From Pseudonocardia parietis (lineage in GTDB: Bacteria > Actinomycetota > Actinomycetes > Mycobacteriales > Pseudonocardiaceae), in contig NZ_JAGINU010000002.1 of NCBI RefSeq assembly GCF_017876315.1, positions 186,001 to 250,000 of the forward strand: DNA of 64,000 nucleotides, read 5' to 3'. The notes beneath the pieces were generated by a model, which was not told the origin of the DNA, did no database searches, and saw only the letters and a list, made by a program, of their open reading frames with translations. Every line of letters starts with the position of its first letter. The first letter of the stretch is position 1. Position numbers and translations under genes: made by a program. This document shows, in pieces, positions 53,223-62,334 of the stretch.

Positions 53223-53666
53223 ATGGTCACCAGCTCGAGGACGGCACCAGGCCCGCGGGCCGAGCCGGCCGCGCAGGCAGGCGGCGAGGTCCCGGCACCG
53301 GTGGCGGGCGCCGAGGTGTCGGCGCCGCCGCTGCTCGGGCAGGCCGGCGAGCAGGCGGGGATGGTGGCGAAGTTCTTCCGCGCCTTGGGTGACCCGACCC
53401 GGCTGCGGCTGTTGGAGTTCCTGCTCGCCGGCGAGCACACCGTCAGCGAGTGCGTCGCGCACGTCGGGCTGTCCCAGGGCCGGGTGTCGACCCACCTGGC
53501 GTGTCTGGCCGACTGCGGCTACGTCGCGGTGCGCCGCGAGGGCCGGTTCTCCCACTATCGAGTGGCCGACCCGCGGGTGGCCGACCTGGTGGTGCTGGCC
53601 CGCTCGCTGGCCGCGGACAACTGCTCCGCGCTCTCGGCGTGCGCGCGCATCGACTCCCGACCCTGA
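53223..53666 (+). CDS. merR: ArsR family mercury repressor
   Basis: 147 residues from ATG 53223 after GAGGGAG. A disordered N-terminal 45 residues precede MVAKFFRALGDPTRLRLLEF, HTVSECVAHVGLSQGRVSTH, LACLADCGYVAVRREGRFSH. Cys in SECVAHV and the pair in LACLADC are candidate Hg(II) ligands. Streptomyces lividans mer is controlled by an ArsR-type protein also called MerR; this gene has the same place and type. It should bind the palindrome in the divergent promoter and release it with Hg(II). Confidence 0.88.
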   Translation: MVTSSRTAPGPRAEPAAQAGGEVPAPVAGAEVSAPPLLGQAGEQAGMVAKFFRALGDPTRLRLLEFLLAGEHTVSECVAHVGLSQGRVSTHLACLADCGYVAVRREGRFSHYRVADPRVADLVVLARSLAADNCSALSACARIDSRP

Positions 53667-53807
53667 CTCGATCCCGCTCTGACCTCGCTGGACCGGCCGG
53701 TGTGGTAGGTCCCGGCGACGGTGCGCCCGTCCCGGCCGACCGAGGGCCGGGGCAGCTGTGGCGGCCGGGCACCCCGCCGCCGGCGCCGATTCGCGCCGAC
53801 ACCCCCC

Positions 53808-54504
53808 ACGGACATCCGCGTTGGCTACGCCCACTGTTCCCACCTCACTCAGGAACTCCAGTCCCAACTCGACGCGCTGGCAGCAGCCGGCATCGGCCGC
53901 GACAAGATCTTCGCCGAGAAGGTCTCCACCCGCGTCCGGGTCCGGCCGAAGTTCGAGCAGGCCTTGGGCACCTGCCGCCAGATCAAGGCCCACGCCCCGC
54001 ACTGCCGGGTCATCCTCACCGTGTACGAGATGAAACGACTCGGCCGCGATAGCGCCGAGCTGACAGCGCTGGCCGACCACGCGACCCGCGCACGGCATCG
54101 CCCTGGAAATGCTCGTCGGGCCGTTGACCGGGGTCTACGACCCGTCCGGCACCGGCCAGGTGTTGTTCGCGTTCTTCGCCGCGATGGCCGAGACCGAACG
54201 CGAGAACATCCGGGAAGCCACCCTCGAAGGGCTGAACGCAGCTTCCCGCAAGGGAAACCACGGCGGCCGTCCGCCGGTGATCACCGACGACATGCTGCAC
54301 ACCGTGCTGCGCCGCCGCGCCAGCGGCGAGTCCGTCGAGGACATCCGCCCGGACCTGATCATCCCCACCGGTAAACGCAAAGGCCGCAACCCCAGCCTGG
54401 CCAGCATCTACCGGGTACTCGCCGAACACGAGAAGGCACAGGCGTACCCCGATGCAGGCGAGCAGGCCCACGCAGACTTCACCGCGCTCCAGGCGAGTAC
54501 CTGA
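53808..54504 (+). pseudogene. Serine recombinase/resolvase, one frameshift
   Basis: Begins DIRVGYAHCSHLTQELQSQL with catalytic Ser in the resolvase motif (the codon before Asp is ACG, perhaps a mutated ATG), continues DKIFAEKVSTRVRVRPKFEQ and VYEMKRLGRDSAELTALADH; at about 54085 the frame shifts and goes on EMLVGPLTGVYDPSGTGQVL, FAFFAAMAETERENIREATL, EGLNAASRKGNHGGRPP and an HTH end. It flanks the mer block on the right in opposite orientation to the broken resolvase on the left, but the two differ in sequence. Confidence 0.8.
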
Positions 54505-54559
54505 CCTGCACCGCCAGCCGCCCACGAAATCGCTGGTCAGTCGTATCCGCCCGACTTTC

Positions 54560-54965
54560 GGCGAGCTCACCAGGCGGCGGCCCTACCGCTACGCCGAGGA
54601 GGCCGTCCGCACCCAGCTCGCTGCTCGCTCGCCGCGGCCGCCGCCGACGGGTTGCTGCGCCCGCAGGTGGACCTGACCGTGCTGGGCCGCTCGGTGGTGA
54701 GCCTGGTCGTCGGGCACAACCTGATCTGCGAACGCACCGACACCCTCGACGAGCTCACCGGACGGCTGGCCGACATGTGGAAGGCCCTGCTTCCGCTGAT
54801 CGCCATCGACACCTGGCTGAGCACCTGGAACTGCTGCAGCACCGGGCCGTGCACCGCGGGGAGATCCTCCACGAGCAGCTGCAGGCGGCGCTGCACTGGC
54901 GCATCGTCCTCGAGCAGGCCAAGCTCGCAACCTGCGCGAGGACGATGCGCACCCAGGCGACCCCT
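54560..54965 (+). pseudogene. Fragments of TetR and ANTAR regulators
   Basis: Two remnants follow each other. First, YRYAEEAVRTQLAAR, then in a shifted frame GLLRPQVDLTVLGRSVVSLV, VGHNLICERTDTLDELTGRL and ADMWKALLPLIA: the C-terminal domain of a gamma-butyrolactone-receptor-like TetR protein. Second, in another frame, HRGEILHEQLQAALHWRIVL and EQAKLAT, the start of an ANTAR domain. Neither has its DNA/RNA-binding part complete. 54966-55127 shows nothing. Confidence 0.6.
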
Positions 54966-55127
54966 GACCCGCGGCGGTTATCTCTTTCGTGCCCGTCCCA
55001 GCCCGGCGGGGCCGGTCCGGTCGGGACAGCGAGGTGGACTCAGTCGACACCTGTGCTGCGGCTCTGCAACGTCGGGTCGGGTCGGTACCGGCCGCTGGTC
55101 ACGTTGAAGACCGCCGCGTCGCGCTCA

Positions 55128-55691
55128 TCAGCGATCGGTCGGGGCCGGCCGGGCACTGCGGCGGGCAGCACCGTTCGGACGGTCGGCGAGGCGCTCAACC
55201 AGGTCGGCACGGGCGAGTCGCTCAACCAGCTCCGGCAAGGCCGCCTCCGGCAGCCCTTGGCCCCGCAACTGTTCCTCGCAGCTCGCCACCACCCCAGCCA
55301 CGCCCGGCGGATCGACACGTCCTGCGAACTCGGCGACCAGGCGGTCGCTCACCGACAGCATGCCCCCAGCCTCCCCGCCGTGCCGGCCACGCCGGGCAGG
55401 GAAGCGCTCGCTGTCCTTCGCCGGTTGTCGATGACGGTCAGCAAGGTCGGCGAGAAACCGGCGCAGCACGGCAGTCCGCTGGTCCAGCTCGGCGGCGATC
55501 AACTCCGCGTGCAGGATGTCATCGGCCCCGTCCCGGGCGGCGAGCGCGCGGTGCCGACGCACCAGATCGTCGATCGAGTCAAGGAACCGGTACACGGTCG
55601 AGCGCTCGGCAGCAGGAACCTCCCGGGGTAAAGACTCCGGCGCCGCCGACCTGCCGGACACCGGCTGGTGACCGATCAGCTCTACGGTCAT
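55128..55691 (-). CDS. Three-helix bundle dimerization domain protein
   Basis: 187 residues from ATG 55691. The middle (STVYRFLDSIDDLVRRHRAL, DDILHAELIAAELDQRTAVL) is helical, and the C-terminal segment SVSDRLVAEFAGRVDPPGVA, VVASCEEQLRGQGLP, ALPELVERLARADLVERLAD matches the three-helix bundle dimerization domain common in mycobacteria and Pseudonocardia, usually next to ArsR or stress genes. Biochemical role unknown. No ribosome site is obvious; longer starts up to 55787 are possible. Confidence 0.65.
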   Translation of the reverse strand: MTVELIGHQPVSGRSAAPESLPREVPAAERSTVYRFLDSIDDLVRRHRALAARDGADDILHAELIAAELDQRTAVLRRFLADLADRHRQPAKDSERFPARRGRHGGEAGGMLSVSDRLVAEFAGRVDPPGVAGVVASCEEQLRGQGLPEAALPELVERLARADLVERLADRPNGAARRSARPAPTDR

Positions 55692-55859
55692 GCGACGCTG
55701 TCCGTCGACCGTGTCGGAGCTGAACGTGTCGGGGTCGGGCTCGGGCATCCGGTCGGTCCATCGGGTGGTGGCTCCGCTAGTACCCACCTCCGATCAACGT
55801 ATCGCGAGGCGACGACGAGCCCGGTTGCGACGCACGACACCATCCGAACCGCTGACGAG

Positions 55860-56150
55860 CATGAGCCCACGCGGGGCAGGACAACGACGGTGTGGCACCG
55901 GGGTTTGGCGAACGGGTCATGGCCGTCGATCAGGATCGTCGGGGAGCCGGTGAAGCCGGACCGCTCGGCCTGGGCCTAATCGTCGATCACCAGGTTGTGA
56001 AGGTCGTTGTAGTCAGCCCGGCCTCGGCCAGCGCCTGCCGCAGCCGCTCGGCGGTGAGTTGCTCGTTGGGGCAGTCGGACTCGGGCAGGAGCCACGCGGC
56101 GCGGCGCTGCCGGGCGAGCCGTTGACACTGCAGGCCAGCAGCGGCACGGT
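55860..56150 (-). pseudogene. Thioredoxin-fold protein of mer neighbourhoods, broken
   Basis: One minus-strand frame reads DCPNEQLTAERLRQALAEAG then L and meets a stop; another continues ERSGFTGSPTILIDGHDPFA. Together they match small thioredoxin-fold proteins often encoded next to merB (C-P-N near the N-terminus, GF.GSPTxLIDGxDPFA later). The two frames are separated by at least one indel and the C-terminus is altered. Intervals 55692-55859 and 56151-56250 carry nothing else. Confidence 0.6.
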
Positions 56151-56250
56151 GCCTGCCCCTCCGCCGCCTCCCGGCTCGCCACCCGCGGTCGGACCCCCCG
56201 CCGGACCACCGCCACCGGAGGAAGGCGCGACCGGCGGTGACGGTGGCTGA

Positions 56251-57567
56251 TCAGTCGGTCGTCTTCGCGGTGGAGCCCGGGTCCGAGCCCTCGGCAGAAC
56301 CGGCTCTGGACCGGCTCGGTAGGAGCAGGGTCACTGGCGACGAGGTTGTGCCGACGGTGAGCCGCCCGCCCTCGCTCTCGGCGAGGCGGCGTGCCAGTGG
56401 CAGACCCATGCCGCGTCCGACGCCCCGATTCGTGAGGGCGGAGCTCGGGATCCCGGGGCCCTGGTCGCCGACGTCGATCGCGATCGCGTTCTCGCTGACC
56501 TCACGAGCGGAGATCGACACATCCCCGGCTCCGTGCAGGAGCGCGTTATCGAGCAAGACACCGAGGATCTGCCGGACGGCGGCAGACGAGGCGTCCGGCT
56601 CGGGCAGGGAGCCCGGGAGCAGGGAGGAGAACGAGCGGCCGTCCCGCGTCAGGCGCGGGCGCCACTCGTCGTCGAACTCGGAGAACAGGCGGGGGAGGTC
56701 GGCCGGCGCCGAGGTCGTCTGCCGTTCACGCGCCAGGGCGAGGAGCTCGTCGATCGTCCGCTCGAGCCGGTCGATCGACCCCAGCCCGTACTCGATCTGC
56801 GGTCTCGTCATGGGCTCCGCCGCGTCGAGTGCGGACTCCAGTCGCAGCCGCAGACCCGCGAGCGGAGTTCGGAGTTGATGGGAGGCCTCCGCCGAGAACG
56901 CGCGTTCGCGGGCGAGGAGGTCGTCGAGCCGGCATGCGGTACGGCTCAGGGCTCCGCTCACCCGGTCGGTCTCCGCGATGCCGCTGCGCTTCGGGCTGAT
57001 GCCGAAGTCCCCGTCGCCCAACCGGTCCGCGTCGTCGACCAGTCGGTCGAGAGGTCGGGACAGGCGCAGCGCCAGGCGGCGAGCGAGCAGCCATGTCGAC
57101 ACCAGCACGACCGCGGCCAGAGCCGCCATCCCCAGCCAGATCGGCATCACGGATGCGTAGACCTGTGACGAGGGTGCGGTGGCGCGGACGGCACCGACGA
57201 TGTCGTGTAGGCCGCTGACCGGGACGGCCACGACAAGGTCGTCGGCAGGCGGCAGCCCGGTGCGCCCACCGAGGACGTAGTCCACCGCGGCGTCACCCTC
57301 CGAGGGGCCTGCTCCGAGGAGCAGTGCGCCGTCGGCGTCGTAGAGCGCCACGGCAGCGTCACTGGGGCCGTCCGGAAGCGCGCGCGGCACGCGGTCATGG
57401 GCCATGTCGCTCTGCACGCTGCGCGCCGCGAACCCGGCCAGCCGCTGCAGGGACGAGTGTTCCTCGGAAACAGCGAACTCGGCCAGGCCGATGGCCAGCG
57501 GTATCCCGAACAGCGCGACGGCGAACGTCGCGGTGATAAGGGCCAGTCCCACGACCCGCGACCTCAT
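56251..57567 (-). CDS. Sensor histidine kinase
   Basis: 438 residues from ATG 57567, overlapping the response regulator stop (ATGA). Two membrane helices (VVGLALITATFAVALFGIP and ASVMPIWLGMAALAAVVLVS) bracket an extracytoplasmic sensor of about 120 residues, then HAMP, the H-box EASHQLRTPLAGLRLRLESA, N-box GVLLDNALLHGAGDV, G1 DVGDQGPGIP and G2 GRGMGLPLARR. The ligand is unknown. Fifth gene of an operon with a response regulator, MurJ-like flippase, lipoprotein and acetyltransferase, so an envelope signal is plausible. Confidence 0.93.
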   Translation of the reverse strand: MRSRVVGLALITATFAVALFGIPLAIGLAEFAVSEEHSSLQRLAGFAARSVQSDMAHDRVPRALPDGPSDAAVALYDADGALLLGAGPSEGDAAVDYVLGGRTGLPPADDLVVAVPVSGLHDIVGAVRATAPSSQVYASVMPIWLGMAALAAVVLVSTWLLARRLALRLSRPLDRLVDDADRLGDGDFGISPKRSGIAETDRVSGALSRTACRLDDLLARERAFSAEASHQLRTPLAGLRLRLESALDAAEPMTRPQIEYGLGSIDRLERTIDELLALARERQTTSAPADLPRLFSEFDDEWRPRLTRDGRSFSSLLPGSLPEPDASSAAVRQILGVLLDNALLHGAGDVSISAREVSENAIAIDVGDQGPGIPSSALTNRGVGRGMGLPLARRLAESEGGRLTVGTTSSPVTLLLPSRSRAGSAEGSDPGSTAKTTD

Positions 57568-58298
57568 CGATCCGTCCCTTCGCCGCCGTTCGGTGGCCAC
57601 TCCAGGCGGTAGCCATGTCCCCGCAGGGTCGTGATGCGGGGTGCCCGGTGTGCGGAGAAGGACGCCAGGAGCCTGCGCAGATTGCCGACGTGGACGTCGA
57701 GTGTCTTGGTCGGGCCGATCCAGTGCTCGTCCCACACGTCCGACATGAGTTGGTCACGGCTCAGCGCCGTGCCGGGTTCCCTCGCCATGCGAGCGAGCAG
57801 GTCGAACTCCTTGTTCCGCAGCTCGACACCGGTGTGCCCGATCGACACGCGCCGACCGCTGAGGTCGATCCGCAGGTCACCGAGTTCGATGACCTGGGTC
57901 GTGCCCTTCGGTTCCGACCGGCGAAGGTGCGCGCGGACCCGGGCCAGGAGTTCTGCGAGACGGACGGGTTTGGTCAGGTAGTCGTCGGCGCCGGCTTCCA
58001 GACCGACGATCACGTCCATCTCCGCGGTTCGGGCGGTGAGGATGACGATGATCGCCTCGGGGAGGACTGTCCGCATCCGGCGGCACACCTCGGTCCCGTC
58101 GATATCGGGCAGGCCAAGGTCGAGCAGGATCAGGTCGAAGGGAACCTCGGCCACCGCCCTCAGCGCCGTCGCGCCGTCGGTGCGCCACACGGTGTCGAAG
58201 CCGTGGCTCCGCAGGTTGATCTGCAGGAGGTCTCCGATCGTATGGTCGTCCTCCACCACAAGCACCCGTACCGACACGGCATTGGCTCGCACGTTCAC
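57564..58298 (-). CDS. OmpR-family response regulator
   Basis: 244 residues from GTG 58298, chosen because it overlaps the MurJ stop as GTGA like the other junctions of this operon; GTG 58277 is an alternative. Receiver domain: VLVVEDDHTIGDLLQINLRS, DLILLDLGLPDIDGTEVCRR (phosphorylated Asp) and TKPVRLAELLARVRAHL; winged helix with ELRNKEFDLLARMAREPGTA, KTLDVHVGNLRRLL and TLRGHGYRLEW. Partner of the kinase at 56251-57567. Confidence 0.94.
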   Translation of the reverse strand: MNVRANAVSVRVLVVEDDHTIGDLLQINLRSHGFDTVWRTDGATALRAVAEVPFDLILLDLGLPDIDGTEVCRRMRTVLPEAIIVILTARTAEMDVIVGLEAGADDYLTKPVRLAELLARVRAHLRRSEPKGTTQVIELGDLRIDLSGRRVSIGHTGVELRNKEFDLLARMAREPGTALSRDQLMSDVWDEHWIGPTKTLDVHVGNLRRLLASFSAHRAPRITTLRGHGYRLEWPPNGGEGTDR

Positions 58299-59926
58299 GG
58301 CGTTGTCCACCGACGGCGCTTCGATAGGTGACCTGCCGCGATGATGAAGACGGTGACGTAGATTCCGAGGGCCCCGACGAGGACGAGCGCGGTATGCCAC
58401 AGGTCGGTGGCCGGGCCGACGCCACTGACCGCGACAACGGCACCTGCCCCGAGCGCCGCGGTCGCCGCAGCGAGAGCCGGGCGGAGCAGCGCTCCGGCGG
58501 CTCCTCGGAGCGGTCGCCGTCCCGTGGTTCGCACGATGAGCCGGGCGGTGCAGACCAGCCCGACCGTGTAGGCGAGCGAGAAGGCCGCGCCCAGCCCCAC
58601 CACGACGTACCCGGCGGGCAGCAGAAGCGATGCCAGCACGGCCAGCAGCGACTGGATCAGGGCGATCACGATCTGCACCATTGCCGGGCCCCGGGTGTTC
58701 TCCCACGCGTGCAGGGTCCGGACCAGTACGAACTGGAACGAGTAGATCACGACGGCCGGTGCGAAGGTCGCCAGCACCAGGCCCATGAACCACGTGTCGG
58801 GCCCCGGGTTGCCGGGGAACAGCAGTCGAGTGATCAGCGGCGCGGTGATCAGCAGTGCGCACGCCACGGGCAGGAGCAGCCGACCCGACCGCACCAGGGC
58901 CTCCGTTGCCGCACGGGCAACGCGGTCGACGTCGTGCTCGACGGCTGCGCGGGCCATGCGCGGGAAGGCTGCCGTGACGACGGAGACCGCGATGATCGCG
59001 TGCGGGACCAACATGATCATGTTGGCGTTGGTGTACTGCGCCAGGCCGGCCGCGTGGTCGGCGGTGTCTGCCGCGGCCGCGCCGGCCGCATTCGCGACGA
59101 TCGCGGTGATCGAGTACGCGATCTGGTTGGCGGCGACGAACAGGACGGTCCAGCCGGCGAGCCGCAGGGAACGGCCGATTCCCGCCGCCCGGAGGTCTCT
59201 GCGGGGCCGGACGCGAACACCTGCCGCGCGCAGCGCCGGCAGGAGGACCAGGACCTGGACCAGTACGCCGGCGGTGGCGCCGCCGGCGATGGCGAGGACC
59301 TCGCCGGGCGATACCGTCTCCGCGGCGTTCGCGTCCGGCCCAGTGGCGATCCCACCCAGGAACAGGAACGGGACCGCGGCGGCGATTCCGACGACGTTGT
59401 TCGCGACCGGGGCCCACATCATCGGCCCGGGCCGGTCCCGGGCCAGGAGCACCTGACTGAGCACCGCGAAGATCCCGTAAAGCGGAATCTGCGGCAGGCA
59501 CCACGCCAGGAACGCGGCGAGGAGAGCGGTGTCCCGCGGCGGCCAGGCGCCGCCCGTGTAGAGACGGGCGATCCACGGGGCCAGCAGCACCCCGATGACC
59601 GTCGCAGGGAGCAGGACGAGCAGGGCAACGCTGAGAAGGCGTCCGGCGAACGCGTCACCCTCCTGCCGCCCGTTCGCGGCGGCCCGGATCAGCTGCGGGA
59701 CGAACACGCTGCTGATCGCACCGCCGGCCAGCAGGGTGTAGACGATCGAGGGGAGCGTGTTGGCCAGGGTCAGCGCGTTGCCCACTACGTGGAGCCCGAA
59801 GGCCGCGGCCCAAACCGACGCGCGGACGAAACCCAGGACCCGGGACAGGGCGGTGGCGACCGCGAGCCCCGACACCCGCTCTCCGCGGGTGAGAGCCCCA
59901 CCTGGCCTCGCGACGGAAGCCCTCAC
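58295..59926 (-). CDS. MurJ/MviN-like lipid flippase
   Basis: 543 residues from GTG 59926, which overlaps the lipoprotein stop (GTGA). Fourteen predicted helices; VATALSRVLGFVRASVWAAA, GNALTLANTLPSIVYTLLAG, GGAISSVFVPQLIRAAANG and NANMIMLVPHAIIAVSVVTA are MurJ/MviN signatures (the N.xxNxLPN-like loop and the Arg in helix 1). It is shorter than mycobacterial MviN, which carries a pseudokinase tail, so it may be a second, specialised flippase for a polymer other than lipid II. Confidence 0.9.
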   Translation of the reverse strand: MRASVARPGGALTRGERVSGLAVATALSRVLGFVRASVWAAAFGLHVVGNALTLANTLPSIVYTLLAGGAISSVFVPQLIRAAANGRQEGDAFAGRLLSVALLVLLPATVIGVLLAPWIARLYTGGAWPPRDTALLAAFLAWCLPQIPLYGIFAVLSQVLLARDRPGPMMWAPVANNVVGIAAAVPFLFLGGIATGPDANAAETVSPGEVLAIAGGATAGVLVQVLVLLPALRAAGVRVRPRRDLRAAGIGRSLRLAGWTVLFVAANQIAYSITAIVANAAGAAAADTADHAAGLAQYTNANMIMLVPHAIIAVSVVTAAFPRMARAAVEHDVDRVARAATEALVRSGRLLLPVACALLITAPLITRLLFPGNPGPDTWFMGLVLATFAPAVVIYSFQFVLVRTLHAWENTRGPAMVQIVIALIQSLLAVLASLLLPAGYVVVGLGAAFSLAYTVGLVCTARLIVRTTGRRPLRGAAGALLRPALAAATAALGAGAVVAVSGVGPATDLWHTALVLVGALGIYVTVFIIAAGHLSKRRRWTTP

Positions 59927-60936
59927 CGGGTCACCGCCCGGGCAGCCGGCTTGCCCGGAGTGATCCCGACGTGCACGTGGTCGCGGTGGACCGCGTCGGT
60001 GAAGAACCCGGTCCCGGCGACACGGATCGGCCCGCCGACCTCGGTCGCCCCGGCCTCGCCGGCGGCCGTCATCACGGCCTCGAGGCGGCCGTCGTCGCGG
60101 AGCTCCTCGACCGGCACGCCGTCGATCGCCCTGATGTCGAACGCCCGACCGACCGCATGGTTGGACAACCGGCTGGTCGGATAGACCGTGCCGGGGTGAC
60201 CGGTGGCCGCGACCTGCACGTCGATCCTGGCACGGGCTCCGAGCCGCTGCAGGACACCCAGGATCGGGTCGCCGACACGACGCTCGACGATGTCGACCCG
60301 CACCGGCTCGGGCAGGACGAGGGCGGGGTCCCCGAGCACAGCGCGTCCGAGAGCGGTCGGCCCACCGGCGCGGGCCGGGGCGAGAGGCGGGCGAGGGGGA
60401 GCGACCGATGCGGTGACCTCCCACCGGCCCTTGAGCAGGACGAGCCGGATGTCGAGCACCAGCTGTCGCACACCGTCGTGCCCGGTGTCGCCCCAACTCT
60501 GCTCGGCGAGCACGATCACGCTCGCCGTGGTCGCGGTGAGGCCACCCTGTTGCGCGAACACGACCCGTGTCCGTGCGCGGGGGGTGGGGAGGTCGACCAG
60601 TTGCGGTGCGACGGCGCCAAGGGCTGCGGGGTAGCCGGCCGCGACGACGCGCTCGCTGGCGGCGGTGGGCTCGATCTCCTCCCAGCTGCCGACCGCCTCG
60701 ACGAAGGCGACGGCGGTCTCCTTCGACAGGTCCCCGCGACTGGTGCGCGGAGCCGTCGCCACGTCGTCGGGGACAGGTGCGCTGGTGACCGGTGCAGGCG
60801 TCGGTGCACCCGCATCGAGGCGTGGCGAGGCCGGCGCGGCGCCTGCGCATCCGGCGGTGACGAGGACAAGCAGCACGAACGCCGCGGCCGGGAGCAGCCG
60901 GTCGCGGCGCGTCGCGCTCCGTGCAGCGGAAGTCAT
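59923..60936 (-). CDS. Lipoprotein with M15-like peptidase domain
   Basis: 337 residues. Signal with lipobox: LLPAAAFVLLVLVTAGCAGA (Cys about 34). The middle part (ETAVAFVEAVGSWEEIEPT, VDLPTPRARTRVVFAQQG, LVLDIRLVLLKGRWEVTASV) resembles mycobacterial secreted proteins; the C-terminal part RLSNHAVGRAFDIRAIDGV and HRDHVHVGI contains the His, Asp and His of the M15/VanY-type zinc peptidase fold. It may cleave cell-wall peptides or be a binding derivative. Coupled on both sides by 4-base overlaps (with the acetyltransferase and the MurJ-like gene). Confidence 0.85.
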   Translation of the reverse strand: MTSAARSATRRDRLLPAAAFVLLVLVTAGCAGAAPASPRLDAGAPTPAPVTSAPVPDDVATAPRTSRGDLSKETAVAFVEAVGSWEEIEPTAASERVVAAGYPAALGAVAPQLVDLPTPRARTRVVFAQQGGLTATTASVIVLAEQSWGDTGHDGVRQLVLDIRLVLLKGRWEVTASVAPPRPPLAPARAGGPTALGRAVLGDPALVLPEPVRVDIVERRVGDPILGVLQRLGARARIDVQVAATGHPGTVYPTSRLSNHAVGRAFDIRAIDGVPVEELRDDGRLEAVMTAAGEAGATEVGGPIRVAGTGFFTDAVHRDHVHVGITPGKPAARAVTR

Positions 60937-61706
60937 GCACGATCCGTCGTGGCCAGACAACGCCCGAAGTGCGCGACCGGCACGCCGTCGCGGGTCCGGC
61001 TCCGGTGGAGCCAGGTCCAGCCGGTGTGTTCGTAGAACCGCACGGCGGAGTCCGGTTCCGTCGCGGTCACCAGCTCGACCCAGGAAACCCCGAGGCTCGT
61101 ACAACGGTCGAGGTAGATCTCGATCAGCCGCCGTCCGACGCCGGCTCCACGGGCCCCCGGATCGACGGCGACGGCGGTCAACTCACCGACTGGTTCCTCG
61201 CGCTCGAGTGGTTGCGCGGTGGGCGTGCCCGCGCGTCCCCGCCAGAGGCGGGCGGCGTAGGTCGTCGCTCGACAGCGCAGGAACGTGGCGAGGAGCCGCG
61301 GGCGGGCCACGAGAGCGAAGAGGCCGTGTCGGATGAGTGCTCCCCGGTGGCGCCGCAGCAATTCGCGCCGGAACGCGCGGCGATCCGTGGTACCGACCAG
61401 GAACCCGACGACCGTTTCGGCGCTGGCGTCGTCGCTGCGCTTGATCGCAACGAGGCCGATGGCGTGGGGGCTGTCGAGGAAGGCGGCCTGCCAGCGTGCG
61501 ACGAAACCCGTGCCGAGGCGCGGGAAGAAGCCGATCGGCAGGTGTGCGACATGCAGGCCGGCCATTGCGGACAGGTCGTAGGTCGTCGCGGTACGGACGA
61601 ACACACGCGGACGGCGTCCGGCGGGCCAGGGAAGGCCGTTCGGTGCGGTGGGAACGGGAAGTGTCGCTGCGGATGCTCGATGCCGACAGGTCGAGATGAC
61701 GCCCAT
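60933..61706 (-). CDS. GNAT N-acetyltransferase
   Basis: 257 residues from ATG 61706 (GTG 61604 would also give a full domain). VRTATTYDLSAMAGLHVAHL, VGFLVGTTD, and motif A VGELTAVAVDPGARGAGVGR followed by RLIEIYLDRCTSLGVSWVEL and AVRFYEHTGWTWL. Substrate unknown; size and context (flippase, M15-like lipoprotein) suggest modification of a wall or glycan intermediate. First gene of the overlapping operon. Confidence 0.9.
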   Translation of the reverse strand: MGVISTCRHRASAATLPVPTAPNGLPWPAGRRPRVFVRTATTYDLSAMAGLHVAHLPIGFFPRLGTGFVARWQAAFLDSPHAIGLVAIKRSDDASAETVVGFLVGTTDRRAFRRELLRRHRGALIRHGLFALVARPRLLATFLRCRATTYAARLWRGRAGTPTAQPLEREEPVGELTAVAVDPGARGAGVGRRLIEIYLDRCTSLGVSWVELVTATEPDSAVRFYEHTGWTWLHRSRTRDGVPVAHFGRCLATTDRA

Positions 61707-61800
61707 GACAGAACTCCAGGCGGGAAGCTCCGGAACACCGGAGACGGGGGTGATCGGGCCATGGGCCGCCCGAACACCCGTGCGAAATGTCTCGGCGAGG

Positions 61801-62334
61801 TCAGGCGGCCAGCGCCGACACCGGGGGGCCTCGTCGGGCGACGTCGCGGACGATCGACCACTGGGGCACGGGCAGTGCCGGTTCGTAGCCGACCAGGCGC
61901 GGCGAGCGGACCGGCCGCTTGGGCGTCGAGGCGATGCGCCGGATCAGCGCGACCAGCAAGGGACGTAGAGCAGCAACGAGGCTGCCGAGCTGCTGAACCT
62001 GGGTGACGGCGACGACGATCAGTGCCCCCAGGATGATGTGCACGACCGAAAGCGACATCTCCCCGGAGTGGTCCGTGACCGGCGGGACCAGCTTGGTCGA
62101 GGCGTGCAACGCCGGCTGCGCCACAACAGCGCCGTTGACCATGGCCAGCAGTCCCTCGTACCGACGTGCGGTGACCAGGCGCGCGAGCGCGACCGATGCC
62201 GCGACCACGCCGACCGTCGCAGCGTGTACGGGGTGTTCACCGGCCGCCAGGTCCATCCCGATCGCGAGGACGGCGGTCGCGAGGGCGGCCACGAGCAGCG
62301 CCCGCGGCGAGGAAGGACGTGCGTCGGCCAGCAC
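61801..62334 (-). CDS. Hypothetical four-helix membrane protein
   Basis: 177 residues from GTG 62334, selected for the strong GGGAGGAG site; longer starts exist. Helices: ALLVAALATAVLAIGMDLA, VHAATVGVVAASVALARLV, LLAMVNGAVVAQPALHAST and VVHIILGALIVVAVTQV, followed by a basic cytoplasmic tail. No known family recognised. Same direction as, and 94 bases upstream of, the GNAT operon, so it may be part of it. Confidence 0.7.
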   Translation of the reverse strand: MLADARPSSPRALLVAALATAVLAIGMDLAAGEHPVHAATVGVVAASVALARLVTARRYEGLLAMVNGAVVAQPALHASTKLVPPVTDHSGEMSLSVVHIILGALIVVAVTQVQQLGSLVAALRPLLVALIRRIASTPKRPVRSPRLVGYEPALPVPQWSIVRDVARRGPPVSALAA

